Source: an uncultured Flavobacteriaceae bacterium (GTDB taxonomy: Bacteria > Bacteroidota > Bacteroidia > Flavobacteriales > Flavobacteriaceae). From it: 64,000 bases of DNA. The notes below the pieces were generated by a model. It searched no databases and was not told where the DNA came from. It saw nothing but the letters and a program-made list of their open reading frames with translations. The stretch is from NCBI GenBank assembly GCA_913030895.1, contig CAJWGK010000002.1:16810-80809 (forward strand). Reading direction: 5' to 3'. The position numbers and the translations under genes were made by a program. Positions 26,934-36,198 of the stretch are shown piece by piece; position 1 is the stretch's first letter; the number at the start of each line of letters is the position of its first letter.

Positions 26934-28379
26934 TTATCCAACTGATCCCTCTAAGGAAATCTCTAATAATTTTTGAGCCTCTACGGCAAATTCCATGGGT
27001 AACTTATTCAGTACTTCTTTACTAAAACCATTTACAATCAAGGCAATTGCCTTTTCTGGATCAATCCCTCGCTGATTGCAATAAAAAACTTGATCCTCTC
27101 CAATCTTACTGGTGGTTGCTTCATGCTCTATCTGAGCCGTTTTATTTTTTACTTCAATGTAAGGGAAGGTGTGTGCCCCACATTTATTCCCCATCAAGAG
27201 GGAATCACATTGAGAGAAATTTCTCGCGTTGGTCGCCCGAGGTGAAACCTGTACCAGCCCTCTGTAGCTATTTTGTGATTTTCCTGCAGATATCCCTTTA
27301 GAAATAATAGTACTCCTAGTGTTTTTCCCTAAATGAATCATTTTGGTACCTGTATCGGCTTGCTGAAAATCGTTGGTCAATGCAATGGAATAAAACTCCC
27401 CGATGGAGTCATTTCCTTTTAATATACAGGAAGGATATTTCCAGGTTACAGCTGAACCAGTTTCTACTTGCGTCCAAGATATTTTTGAACGGGTATGGCA
27501 AATACCTCGTTTGGTGACAAAATTGTACACCCCACCTTTACCGCTTTTATCTCCAGGAAACCAGTTCTGAACAGTAGAATATTTGATTTCAGCAGCGTCT
27601 AAAGCAATCAACTCTACCACAGCGGCATGCAATTGATTTTCATCTCTTGAAGGCGCGGTACAACCTTCAAGGTAACTGACATAGCTCGATTCATCGGCAA
27701 TAACCAATGTTCTCTCAAACTGTCCCGTACCTGCTTGATTGATTCTAAAGTATGTGGATAATTCCATCGGACAACGAACCCCTTTGGGAATGTAACAGAA
27801 TGAGCCATCGGAAAAGACGGCAGAATTCAAGGCAGCAAAATAATTGTCTTTGATGGGAATTACCGTACCGATATATTTTTTTACTAATTCGGGATGTTCC
27901 TGAATTGCCTCAGATATAGAACAAAAAATAATGCCCTTTTCGGCGAGGGTTTTCTTAAAGGTGGTCGCAACGGAAACCGAGTCCATAACAATATCTACAG
28001 CCACACCAGCCAATTTCTTTTGTTCATCTAAAGAAATTCCCAGCTTGTCGAAAGTTGCCAATAATTCTGGGTCAACTTCGTCCAAGCTTTTATATTGATC
28101 TTTTTTCTTAGGAGCAGAGTAATAGGAAATCGCTTGATAATCAGGCTTATTATATTTCACATTCGCCCACTCAGGCTCCTTCATCGCTTTCCAGGCGTCA
28201 AAAGCCTTTAGTCGCCATTCCGTCATCCACTCAGGTTCGTTTTTTTTCTTTGAAATCCCACGAACCACTTCTTCATTTAAACCAACAGGAAAGGTCTCAG
28301 AATCAATATCGGTATAAAACCCGTATTCGTATTCTTTTGTTTCCAGTTCTTTCTTTAACTCTTCCTCTGTGTAAGCCAT
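26934..28379 (-). CDS. sufB: Fe-S cluster assembly scaffold SufB
   Basis: The 481-residue protein is Suf[47 protein letters not shown] and FYCNQRGID are characteristic. It forms the SufBC2D scaffold where clusters assemble. It follows the A-type carrier gene by 15 bp and precedes sufC by 10 bp. It is cytosolic, with standard length and start. Confidence 0.97.
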   Translation of the reverse strand: MAYTEEELKKELETKEYEYGFYTDIDSETFPVGLNEEVVRGISKKKNEPEWMTEWRLKAFDAWKAMKEPEWANVKYNKPDYQAISYYSAPKKKDQYKSLDEVDPELLATFDKLGISLDEQKKLAGVAVDIVMDSVSVATTFKKTLAEKGIIFCSISEAIQEHPELVKKYIGTVIPIKDNYFAALNSAVFSDGSFCYIPKGVRCPMELSTYFRINQAGTGQFERTLVIADESSYVSYLEGCTAPSRDENQLHAAVVELIALDAAEIKYSTVQNWFPGDKSGKGGVYNFVTKRGICHTRSKISWTQVETGSAVTWKYPSCILKGNDSIGEFYSIALTNDFQQADTGTKMIHLGKNTRSTIISKGISAGKSQNSYRGLVQVSPRATNARNFSQCDSLLMGNKCGAHTFPYIEVKNKTAQIEHEATTSKIGEDQVFYCNQRGIDPEKAIALIVNGFSKEVLNKLPMEFAVEAQKLLEISLEGSVG

Positions 28380-28394
28380 AGAATTTATTTCAAT

Positions 28395-28724
28395 TTAAAG
28401 GGAAAAACTTTCTCCGCAGCCACAGGTTCGCTGTGCATTAGGGTTATTAAAAACAAAGCCCTTACCATTTAGCCCTCCAGAATATTCTAAAGTAGTGCCT
28501 AATAAGTAAAGCAAGCTTTTTTTGTCTACCAAAATCCGGACTTGGTTATCCTCGAAAATTCGATCCTCCTCGGATTGTGCATGGTCAAAAGTTAGATCAT
28601 AAGACAAGCCAGAGCAACCACCACTTTTGACCCCAACGCGAATGTAATCTAAATCGGGATTGTAGCCTTCCTCTTGCATTAATTGCGATACTTTTTGACG
28701 CGCATCTGCAGTTACCTTGATCAT
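28395..28724 (-). CDS. sufA: A-type iron-sulfur carrier (SufA/IscA-like)
   Basis: The 109-residue HesB/IscA-family carrier has the three cluster cysteines: one in KSGGCSG and two in the C-terminal TCGCGESF. It shuttles clusters from the scaffold to targets. It is the first gene of the sufABCDSE-DUF59-DUF2480 operon. A TATATTTG promoter lies 28 bp upstream on the minus strand. Whether it is SufA, ErpA or IscA in the strict sense cannot be told. Confidence 0.93.
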   Translation of the reverse strand: MIKVTADARQKVSQLMQEEGYNPDLDYIRVGVKSGGCSGLSYDLTFDHAQSEEDRIFEDNQVRILVDKKSLLYLLGTTLEYSGGLNGKGFVFNNPNAQRTCGCGESFSL

Positions 28725-28752
28725 GTTTTATAATCATTAATTATCCTTAATA

Positions 28753-28760
28753 CAAATATA
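28753..28760 (-). promoter_or_regulatory. -7 promoter element of the suf operon
   Basis: Minus-strand TATATTTG matches TAnnTTTG exactly and lies 28 bp before the sufA-like ATG. I see no clear IscR-like or other operator around it. Confidence 0.6.
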
Positions 28761-28886
28761 GTTCATTTCCGTCTATTTTAGGGCGTAAACTATCGATTCT
28801 GACTATAGTTCAATTAAAATTTACTGTGGTGTTTTCTTAAAAAAAGACTTCTCTCAACACAATGTGGGCAAAGGATTAAATCTTAT

Positions 28887-28894
28887 TACTTTTG
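28887..28894 (+). promoter_or_regulatory. -7 promoter element abutting thiL
   Basis: TACTTTTG matches TAnnTTTG exactly and ends only 4 bp before the thiL ATG at 28899. If used, it gives a leaderless or nearly leaderless mRNA. Confidence 0.5.
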
Positions 28895-28898
28895 CAGT

Positions 28899-29942
28899 AT
28901 GTTTGAAAACAAAAGCCGAACTCCCCTCTCCGAATTGGGAGAATTTAAATTAATTGAGCATTTAACCAAAACTTTTACTGTCAGTGATGAAACTACAGTG
29001 TTAGGCGTTGGTGATGATGCTGCAGTACTTCAATTAAAAGACGAGCAAACCGTAGTCACAAATGACCTACTAATCGAAGGCATTCATTTTGACTTGACCT
29101 ATGTGCCACTAAAACACTTGGGCTACAAAGCAGTAATGGTCAACCTTTCCGATGTTTATGCCATGAATGCGGTTCCTAAGCAAATCACTGTTTCCATAGC
29201 GGTGTCGAATCGTTTTCCTTTAGAAGCTCTGGAAGAATTATACACCGGAATAGGTTTGGCTTGTAAAAATTACAAAATCGATATGATTGGAGGCGATACC
29301 TCATCCAGCACAACGGGTCTAATGATCTCCATAACTGCTATTGGTCAAGCTAAAAAAGAAAAAATAACCTACCGATCTGGTGCAAAACCCAACGACCTGC
29401 TGGTCATGAGTGGAGATATCGGGGGTGCCTATATGGGGCTACAGGTTTTGGAACGTGAAAAAGCGGTTTTTAAAGTCAATCCCAACAATCAACCTGATCT
29501 GGCGCAATATTCCTATTGTGTAGAACGCCAACTTAAACCTGAGGCTAGAAAAGACATTATTGAGCTTTTAGCGGAACTGGATATCACCCCCAATGCTATG
29601 ATAGACATAAGCGACGGATTGTCCTCTGAGATTTTTCACCTTTGCAAGACTTCTGGTGTAGGCTGCGATATTTATGAAGAAAAATTACCTGCAGACCCTC
29701 AGACAATAAGTATCGCTGAGGAATTTAAAATCAATAGCACCACTGCACTACTCAATGGAGGTGAAGATTACGAATTATTGATGGCTATTAAAACCGAGGA
29801 CTATGACAAAATCAAGTCCCATCCACTATTGACAACAATTGGCCATTTTACGGATCAAAAAGAAGTTTGTAACATGACCACTGGTCTGGGACAATCCATA
29901 AAACTGGAGGCACAAGGTTGGCAGAATTTTAACCAAGAATAA
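28899..29942 (+). CDS. thiL: Thiamine-monophosphate kinase
   Basis: The 347-residue ThiL has VGDDAAVLQ near residue 45, MIGGDTSSS and LNGGEDYELL, the metal and nucleotide motifs of the AIRS-synthetase fold. It phosphorylates thiamine monophosphate to TPP in the cytosol. The N terminus SELGEFKLIEHL is normal for the family, so the ATG at 28899 is probably right even though a promoter element ends 4 bp before it. It ends 1 bp from the ZIP transporter gene on the other strand. It links to the thiamine locus at 55-59 kb. Confidence 0.95.
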   Translation: MFENKSRTPLSELGEFKLIEHLTKTFTVSDETTVLGVGDDAAVLQLKDEQTVVTNDLLIEGIHFDLTYVPLKHLGYKAVMVNLSDVYAMNAVPKQITVSIAVSNRFPLEALEELYTGIGLACKNYKIDMIGGDTSSSTTGLMISITAIGQAKKEKITYRSGAKPNDLLVMSGDIGGAYMGLQVLEREKAVFKVNPNNQPDLAQYSYCVERQLKPEARKDIIELLAELDITPNAMIDISDGLSSEIFHLCKTSGVGCDIYEEKLPADPQTISIAEEFKINSTTALLNGGEDYELLMAIKTEDYDKIKSHPLLTTIGHFTDQKEVCNMTTGLGQSIKLEAQGWQNFNQE

Positions 29943-29943
29943 T

Positions 29944-30759
29944 TTAGCCCAAGGCAACATCTAAAGTCATCATCACGATGAAGCCACCAATAAAACCTAG
30001 GGTAGCAATATCAGTGTACTTATCTTGTTGCGTTTCAGGTATTACTTCCTCCACCACCACAAAGATCATTGCTCCAGCAGCAAATGCAAGTGCATAGGGT
30101 AAAATAGGTGTAAAAAATGTAACCGCAACCGCACCAAGTACGGCAGCAAAAGGCTCGACAATTGCCGATAATTGTCCATACCAAAAGCTTTTAAACTTAC
30201 TTACCCCTTGCCTTCTCAAGGGCATGGAAACTGCGATACCTTCAGGAAAATTTTGAATCCCAATCCCAATAGCAAGTGCTACGGCTCCTCCAATTGAGGC
30301 TTCGGGAATTCCTGCAGCAACTCCGCCAAACAAAACTCCGACAGCCAAACCTTCAGGAATATTATGCAGCGTAATAGCCAGTACCAATAATGTGGTTTTG
30401 TGCCAAGGTGTTTTGATACCCTCGGAATCTTTAAAGTTTATATGAATGTGGGGTAAAATCTTGTCCAATCCAAAAATAAATAGTGCACCAAGACCAAACC
30501 CAACTGCTGCGGGAATCACCTTGACAAAACCTTCGCCCTGAGACATCTCAATCCCCGGTGCCAATAGACTCCAAAAACTTGCAGCAACCATCACCCCGCC
30601 CGTAAAACCGAGCATGCCATCCAAAAAACCGCGATGCATTGTTTTAAATAAATAAACAAATGAAGCGCCAAAAGCAGTTAATAGCCAAGTAAAAACCGTT
30701 GCGTAAAACGCACCTTTAACAGGGCTTATTCCTCCAAAAAAGTCAATGATAACATCCAT
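29944..30759 (-). CDS. ZIP-family divalent metal transporter
   Basis: The 271-residue protein has about eight hydrophobic helices and the ZIP metal-site motifs HNIPEGLAVG in TM4 and QNFPEGIAVS in TM5. It is close to the ZupT/GufA type that imports zinc and other divalent ions across the inner membrane. A histidine-containing loop (HIHIN) lies before TM4. Minus-strand TATATTTA (30783-30790) may be its -7 element, back to back with the carotenoid promoter. Confidence 0.92.
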   Translation of the reverse strand: MDVIIDFFGGISPVKGAFYATVFTWLLTAFGASFVYLFKTMHRGFLDGMLGFTGGVMVAASFWSLLAPGIEMSQGEGFVKVIPAAVGFGLGALFIFGLDKILPHIHINFKDSEGIKTPWHKTTLLVLAITLHNIPEGLAVGVLFGGVAAGIPEASIGGAVALAIGIGIQNFPEGIAVSMPLRRQGVSKFKSFWYGQLSAIVEPFAAVLGAVAVTFFTPILPYALAFAAGAMIFVVVEEVIPETQQDKYTDIATLGFIGGFIVMMTLDVALG

Positions 30760-30832
30760 ATTAGAGCGCTTTTTATTTCGCGTAAATATAGATAAAAAGG
30801 AACTATTTAAGTCATCTGTTGGTTGGATTGAC

Positions 30833-30840
30833 TAATTTTG
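30833..30840 (+). promoter_or_regulatory. -7 promoter element of the lycopene cyclase gene
   Basis: TAATTTTG matches TAnnTTTG exactly, 8 bp before the ATG at 30849. It lies inside the longer ORF of the track, which argues for the later start. Confidence 0.55.
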
Positions 30841-30848
30841 AAAGTGTA

Positions 30849-31982
30849 ATGAAAAAAAATCATTTCAACTATATTATCTGTGGAGGCGGTGCCTCTGGTT
30901 TGTTGTTAGCCTTCCGGATTTGCAATGACCCTTTCTTTGCTGATAAATCTATTTTATTAATAGAAAAAGACCAAAAAAACTCAAATGACAGAACATGGTG
31001 TTTTTGGGAGTCCAACGAAGGTGACTTAGAGGAGATTATTCACAAGACCTGGAATCAATCTTTTTTCGCTTCAAAAGACTATCACTTAAATTTTTCCCTC
31101 AGCCCATTTCAATACAAGATGATCCGAAGTTTGGACTTTTATAAATTTATGCAGCAACGCCTCAAAAGCTTAGATCAGCTTATCCAAGTTAAAGATGAAG
31201 TCCTGAAAATCGATAATAAAAAGGTAAGCACCGCACAAGTGGAGTACAGTGCAGATTTGATTTTCTCAAGTATCTTCAACCCTGAGAAATTACATCAACA
31301 AAAAAAATACCCTGTTCTACAACAACACTTTATCGGTCAGGTTATTGAAACAAGAAATAATTGTTTCGATCCAGATAAGATTGAATTTATGAACTTTAAT
31401 GTCCCTCAAAAGGGTAACACAAGATTCATGTATGTACTGCCTTTGTCTCCAAATAAAGCACTTTTGGAGTACACACTTTTTTCAGCGGACTTGTTAGATC
31501 GACAAGAATATTTAGATGAAATCACTGCCTTTGCCGAGCAACTTCCTACTGGGGGCTACATGGTGATTGAGGAAGAACAAGGGAATATCCCTATGACTTG
31601 TTTCCGTTTCGACCTAAACAATACCGAAAATATTTTACACATTGGCACTGCTGGTGGCTGGACTAAACCCAGTACAGGGTATACTTTTCAGCGAATCAAT
31701 AGTAAAACAAAAGCCTTGGTTGAATTTTTAAAACACAATCGTCCCCTGAGCCAATTCGGACGAAAAAATAGATTTTGGTTTTACGATTTACTTTTTCTGG
31801 ATGTTTTGTCTGAAGACAATGCCAATGGTGCTGATCTTTTCAAAAGAATGTTCCAAAATAATTCCCCTGAAGTCATCTTTAAATTTTTGGATGAGAAAAG
31901 TAACTATTGGCAAGAATTTCAGATCATGCGTTCCTTCAAGGTAGGAAAATTTGTAAGGGCTTTGTGGAAGAGAGTTTTTTAA
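30849..31982 (+). CDS. crtY: Lycopene cyclase-family flavoprotein
   Basis: Starting at the ATG at 30849, the 377-residue protein opens with the dinucleotide-binding IICGGGASGLLLA and has DRTWCFWE, the lycopene beta-cyclase signature region, and later HIGTAGGWTKPSTGYTF. It converts lycopene to beta-carotene at the inner membrane. I prefer this start because the -7 promoter lies within the extra ten codons of the track ORF. Its stop shares a TTAA with the convergent polyprenyl synthetase stop. The rest of the carotenoid genes is not in the window. Confidence 0.92.
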   Translation: MKKNHFNYIICGGGASGLLLAFRICNDPFFADKSILLIEKDQKNSNDRTWCFWESNEGDLEEIIHKTWNQSFFASKDYHLNFSLSPFQYKMIRSLDFYKFMQQRLKSLDQLIQVKDEVLKIDNKKVSTAQVEYSADLIFSSIFNPEKLHQQKKYPVLQQHFIGQVIETRNNCFDPDKIEFMNFNVPQKGNTRFMYVLPLSPNKALLEYTLFSADLLDRQEYLDEITAFAEQLPTGGYMVIEEEQGNIPMTCFRFDLNNTENILHIGTAGGWTKPSTGYTFQRINSKTKALVEFLKHNRPLSQFGRKNRFWFYDLLFLDVLSEDNANGADLFKRMFQNNSPEVIFKFLDEKSNYWQEFQIMRSFKVGKFVRALWKRVF

Positions 31983-32956
31983 TAAGTTCGGTTCATCAAC
32001 CAATTTTTCAGTGCTCTAAATCGAGTTTTTTGTTCCTCAGTTATCGATAGTTTTTCCAATTCTATTTCCGCTAAATCAGAATGATGGCGTATTAACTTTC
32101 TAGTTGCCTCTTTAGCTCCAGTTGCTTTAAACAAATGCTTAACGCTTGAAATTTTTTCATCATCAGAGAGGGATTGTGCTCCGCTTAATAAAAGCTTTAA
32201 TAAATCCCCTTGTTTTGGATCAGCTTTTTTTAATGCCAAGTGGTAAAGAATTGTTTTTTTATTTTCTAAAATATCTCCTCCTATTTTCTTGCCAAAAGTA
32301 GCCTCATCGCCGAAAGCATCGAGATAATCATCTTGCAGCTGAAAAGCAATTCCCAACTGTATCCCAAAATTATAAATAACAGTTTGATCCTCAGCGCTAG
32401 CCTTGCCTGTAATCGCACCCATTTGCAAGGCACAACCCACCAAAACTGCCGTCTTGAGCCTAATCATTTCGATATATTCCTTTTGAGTAACTACCGATGC
32501 AGTCTCAAAATCCATATCATATTGCTGCCCTTCGCATACTTCGATAGCTGTTTTACTGAGTAGTCGGGTTAGCTTCTGAAAAATCTCGGTCGGATAGTCC
32601 TCTAGGGATTGATAGGCTTTGATTAACATGGCGTCTCCAGAGAGGATCGCCGTATTGACATCCCATTTTTCATGGACAGTCATCCTACCTCTCCTCAAAA
32701 ATGCCTTGTCCATGATATCATCATGCATCAAGGTGAAGTTATGAAAAACCTCAACCGAAAGTGCGGCTCCCATTGCCTGATCTGGAGAGGATTCAAAACT
32801 TTCTGCAGCCATCAAACATAAAAACGGACGAATTCTCTTGCCCCCTAAATCCAAAAGATATTCCATTGGACGGTATAAATTTTGGGGAGACTTATCCGAA
32901 ATAAACTTTTCAAGAGAAGATTTAAATTCCTTTTGATAAGCCTTAAAAATATCCAT
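31979..32956 (-). CDS. Polyprenyl synthetase (geranylgeranyl/farnesyl diphosphate synthase)
   Basis: The 325-residue trans-prenyltransferase has the first Asp-rich motif DDIMD (after LMHD) and the second DDYLD. It condenses isopentenyl diphosphate units. Being beside lycopene cyclase, it may supply geranylgeranyl diphosphate for carotenoids, though quinone side-chain synthesis is also possible. Chain length cannot be read with confidence. It is transcribed divergently from the tetR efflux operon, with 117 bp between the starts. Confidence 0.92.
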   Translation of the reverse strand: MDIFKAYQKEFKSSLEKFISDKSPQNLYRPMEYLLDLGGKRIRPFLCLMAAESFESSPDQAMGAALSVEVFHNFTLMHDDIMDKAFLRRGRMTVHEKWDVNTAILSGDAMLIKAYQSLEDYPTEIFQKLTRLLSKTAIEVCEGQQYDMDFETASVVTQKEYIEMIRLKTAVLVGCALQMGAITGKASAEDQTVIYNFGIQLGIAFQLQDDYLDAFGDEATFGKKIGGDILENKKTILYHLALKKADPKQGDLLKLLLSGAQSLSDDEKISSVKHLFKATGAKEATRKLIRHHSDLAEIELEKLSITEEQKTRFRALKNWLMNRTY

Positions 32957-33024
32957 TTTAACTAAATTTTGTTAAAAATACTGTAGACAATGTTAATGTA
33001 ATATAAAAAGAATGTAAACTTTGG

Positions 33025-33048
33025 AAACTTTTATTGTTTTTAAAGTTT
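33025..33048. promoter_or_regulatory. Candidate TetR operator
   Basis: The inverted repeat AAACTTT-N10-AAAGTTT encloses the -33 TTG of the tetR promoter. Its size and position fit autorepression by the TetR protein encoded 26 bp downstream. Confidence 0.4.
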
Positions 33049-33063
33049 TCTAATGTAAATTTG
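33034..33063 (+). promoter_or_regulatory. Promoter of the tetR-efflux operon
   Basis: TTG (33034-33036), a 19-bp spacer and TAAATTTG (33056-33063) fit the full Bacteroidota promoter consensus. The tetR ATG is 11 bp downstream. Confidence 0.65.
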
Positions 33064-33073
33064 GAGCTTCATT

Positions 33074-33685
33074 ATGCAAAAAAAAATCGTTAAAAAGGCT
33101 GCCTGTTTATTTCTTCAGTATGGTTACAAGTCTGTAACCATGGATGACCTTGCCGAAAACATGCGAATCTCTAAAAAAACGATCTACACTTATTTTGATG
33201 ACAAGACATCACTGATACGAGCCTCGGTCTGGCACGTATTTGATGAGGTTAAAACCAAGATCATCGAGGTTCAGGAATCGATGGAAAACCCCATTGAGGC
33301 GCTTTATGAAATCAAAAAAATTGCTGTAGAAGTACTGGGAAATAAAGAGAAATCCCCTCAATATCAATTACAAAAATACTATCCCGCCATTTATGTTGAA
33401 ATAAGAAAAAAAGAACTTTCAGCACTTGGAAACTCTTTTGAAATGAGCCTAAAAAAAGGAATGAAATCAGGCCTTTTTAGACCCTCCCTTGACACCCAAT
33501 TTATCACACTTATTTACTTCAATGGATTTAGAGGCCTAAGGGACATCGAGCTTTTCCCTCCAGAGGATTACGATATTGATCAGATAATTGGAAAGTTTAT
33601 CGATTATCACCTTCGGGCAATTGTTACGCCAAAAGGATTAAAGTTTTTAGAAAATTATAATGCAGTTAAACCCCATGAAAATTAA
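33074..33685 (+). CDS. TetR/AcrR-family transcriptional regulator
   Basis: The 203-residue protein has an N-terminal TetR helix-turn-helix (YKSVTMDDLAENMRISKKTIYTYF, about residues 18-41) and a helical ligand-binding domain. It is the first gene of a tetR-tolC-adaptor-RND operon and its end overlaps the TolC start, so it probably represses its own operon. A candidate inverted-repeat operator overlaps the promoter. The inducer is unknown. Confidence 0.93.
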   Translation: MQKKIVKKAACLFLQYGYKSVTMDDLAENMRISKKTIYTYFDDKTSLIRASVWHVFDEVKTKIIEVQESMENPIEALYEIKKIAVEVLGNKEKSPQYQLQKYYPAIYVEIRKKELSALGNSFEMSLKKGMKSGLFRPSLDTQFITLIYFNGFRGLRDIELFPPEDYDIDQIIGKFIDYHLRAIVTPKGLKFLENYNAVKPHEN

Positions 33686-35012
33686 ATTAATTTTACTTGC
33701 CACTTTACTTACCTCCTTTGCTTGGTCACAGACCTATCCTGAGTCACTATCGCTTGAGGAAGCGATCGAATTTGGGATGAAAAACAACCGATCGATAATT
33801 AATGCAGATCGAGAAATTCTCAAGGCCAAAAAAGAACGTTGGAAAACCATTGCCATCGGACTGCCTCAGATCAGTTCTGAGATCAACTACCAAAACTTTT
33901 TAGAGATGCCCGTTTCTTTGGTGCCAGCTGAATTTTTTGGTGGAGAAGTAGGAACGTTTCGAGAACTTACTTTTGGAACCAAGCAAAACATGATCGGATC
34001 TGTAAAAACGGAACAGCTTCTTTTTGACGGCTCCTATTTAGTTGGACTAGAAGCTTCACGTGTCTATCTAAAAATTTCTGAAAACCTATTTGAAAAAACG
34101 AATTTGGAAGTAAAGAAGCTGATTACTACCACTTATACCAATGTGTTGATTGCACAATATACTATCTCTTTTTTAGAAAAAAACAAAAAGACCTTGGAAG
34201 TCAATTTAACGGAAATTCATCAATTGTTTAAAAACGGTTTTGAAGAAGAAGAGAGTGTTGAGCAAATGCAACTTTCTCTCGCCCAAGTCAACAGTCAATT
34301 GAAATACGCACAAAACTTAGTGAAGATCACCAAAGAAATGGTCAAATTTGTTATTGGCTACCCCACCGAAAAACCGCTTGTCTTAGAAAGCGATCTGGAG
34401 ACTATTTTTAATGAAGAAATTTATTTTAAAACCTCCCCAGAAATTGATGACATACAAAACAACATTGATATCAAAATTGCAGACAATAATGTCAAGTCAG
34501 AGTCCTTGCAATTCAAATATGAAAAATCTAAAAGTTTACCTAAACTCAGTGGTTTTATCAATCAAACTTACACTGGTAACAGCGAAGAATTCACCTTTAC
34601 GGAGCGCAATCAAAAATGGTTTGGTTCTACCTTAGTAGGTTTGACTTTAAAAGTGCCTCTTTTTAGTTCTCTTGGAAGAACTGCCGTATCCCAAAAGGCA
34701 AAAATTAGTCTAGATCAAGCCATAACAGAACTTACAGACACGCAAGAGCGCGTCAGAATAGAAGTAAAAGCTGCCTACAATGACTACCAACTTGCGATTG
34801 ATAATTACTTTACCGAAAAAGAAAACCTACGCCTAGCAGAACGTATTGAGAAAAAAAATCAAACCAAATTCTTTGAAGGCATGGTTCAGAGTTTTGAACT
34901 GAGAATGGCACAAATGCAACTTTATACTGCACAAAATAATTTTGTCACTGCCATTCAATCCGTAATCAATAAAAAAACAGCATTAGAAACCCTACTTAAC
35001 AAAACCTTTTAA
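33675..35012 (+). CDS. TolC-family outer-membrane efflux protein
   Basis: I start at the ATG at 33675 (MKIKLILLATLLTSFAWSQ), which gives a clean signal peptide cleaved near residue 19; the track's 33660 adds five residues. The 445-residue protein has the two-repeat helical pattern of outer-membrane efflux channels. The start overlaps the tetR stop by 11 bp. It forms the trans-envelope exit duct for the adaptor and RND pump that follow. Confidence 0.92.
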   Translation: MKIKLILLATLLTSFAWSQTYPESLSLEEAIEFGMKNNRSIINADREILKAKKERWKTIAIGLPQISSEINYQNFLEMPVSLVPAEFFGGEVGTFRELTFGTKQNMIGSVKTEQLLFDGSYLVGLEASRVYLKISENLFEKTNLEVKKLITTTYTNVLIAQYTISFLEKNKKTLEVNLTEIHQLFKNGFEEEESVEQMQLSLAQVNSQLKYAQNLVKITKEMVKFVIGYPTEKPLVLESDLETIFNEEIYFKTSPEIDDIQNNIDIKIADNNVKSESLQFKYEKSKSLPKLSGFINQTYTGNSEEFTFTERNQKWFGSTLVGLTLKVPLFSSLGRTAVSQKAKISLDQAITELTDTQERVRIEVKAAYNDYQLAIDNYFTEKENLRLAERIEKKNQTKFFEGMVQSFELRMAQMQLYTAQNNFVTAIQSVINKKTALETLLNKTF

Positions 35013-35021
35013 TCAATCTCC

Positions 35022-36188
35022 ATGAAAAAATTAATATCTCTCCTCATCACTTCAATTATTATCGCCGCTTGTTCAGGTGAAAAACAAAGCTCAACTTCGG
35101 CACTACTCCAAGCCGAAGATCTCGACGGTTTAAAAGTCCAAAAGGATGAAAAGATTCAACAGATGAATGCCCTAAAAAAGGAATTAAACCAAATTAATCA
35201 GGCCATTTTGACATTAGATCCTGATGAGAAGCTACCCTTGATAACAACCATTAAGCTCGCTCCCGAAAATTTTAATCATCATATTGAAGTACAAGGTAAC
35301 ATTCAAACCCGCCAAAATGTATTGCTCTATCCCGAATTTAACGGCAGCTTAAAACAGGTGTTTGTTCAAGAGGGACAAAAGGTGAAAAAAGGAGCACTAT
35401 TGGCACAGATTGACGATGCAGGTTTAAAAAACCAACTGGAGCAACTTGAGATACAATCCAATCTATCAAAAACAATCTATGAGCGTTACCAAAGACTATG
35501 GGATAAAAATATAGGTTCCGAAATGGAATTGCTCAAAGCAAAAACAACCTATGAAGCCCAACTAAAAAGTATAGCCCAACTCAAAAAACAACTGCTAAGA
35601 ACCCAAATTCGCGCTCCTTTCTCTGGAACAATTGATGAGATTATTGCCAATACTGGAGCGAACTTAATGCCAGGGCAAACCCCTGTCTTGCGTGTGGTTA
35701 ATTTGGACGAGATGTATATTGAGGCTAATATTCCTGAACGCTACGTCAGTGATATCAAATTGGGTACTGATGCCCTAGTCGAGATTCCAATGCTAGGAAA
35801 AACTTACGCCACTCAGATTCGGCAAACTGGGAGTTTTATCAATCCCAACAATCGAAGTTTTAGGGTGGAAGCTCCGCTAGCCAATACAGATGGTGACATC
35901 AAACCCAACCTATCGTGCAAACTAAAAATAAAAGATTACAACAACTCGAGTGCAATTATGATCCCACTGAGTATTATCAAAGAAAACGCTAAAGGTGATA
36001 AATACATTTTCAAGCTCAAACCAGGGAACAAACAAGATGTCTATACGACTGAAAAAGTTTTTATCGAACTGGGCAAAAAAAGTATGGAAAAAGTAGAAGT
36101 TACTGGAGGCATTGCGCCAGGTACATTGATCGTCAATGAGGGTGCCGCCATCGTTGAGGACAATCAAAGGGTAAGAAATATTCAATAA
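35022..36188 (+). CDS. RND efflux periplasmic adaptor lipoprotein
   Basis: The 388-residue protein has a lipobox (IIAACSG, Cys17), a coiled-coil hairpin around residues 25-60 and again around 140-190, a biotinyl-lipoyl-like domain (VQEGQKVKKGALLAQID) and a beta-barrel domain. It is a membrane fusion protein that links TolC to the RND pump in the periplasm. It lies 9 bp after TolC and 10 bp before the pump. An additional N-terminal coiled stretch before the first lipoyl half is a mild oddity. Confidence 0.93.
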   Translation: MKKLISLLITSIIIAACSGEKQSSTSALLQAEDLDGLKVQKDEKIQQMNALKKELNQINQAILTLDPDEKLPLITTIKLAPENFNHHIEVQGNIQTRQNVLLYPEFNGSLKQVFVQEGQKVKKGALLAQIDDAGLKNQLEQLEIQSNLSKTIYERYQRLWDKNIGSEMELLKAKTTYEAQLKSIAQLKKQLLRTQIRAPFSGTIDEIIANTGANLMPGQTPVLRVVNLDEMYIEANIPERYVSDIKLGTDALVEIPMLGKTYATQIRQTGSFINPNNRSFRVEAPLANTDGDIKPNLSCKLKIKDYNNSSAIMIPLSIIKENAKGDKYIFKLKPGNKQDVYTTEKVFIELGKKSMEKVEVTGGIAPGTLIVNEGAAIVEDNQRVRNIQ

Positions 36189-36198
36189 GCTGGGAGAG

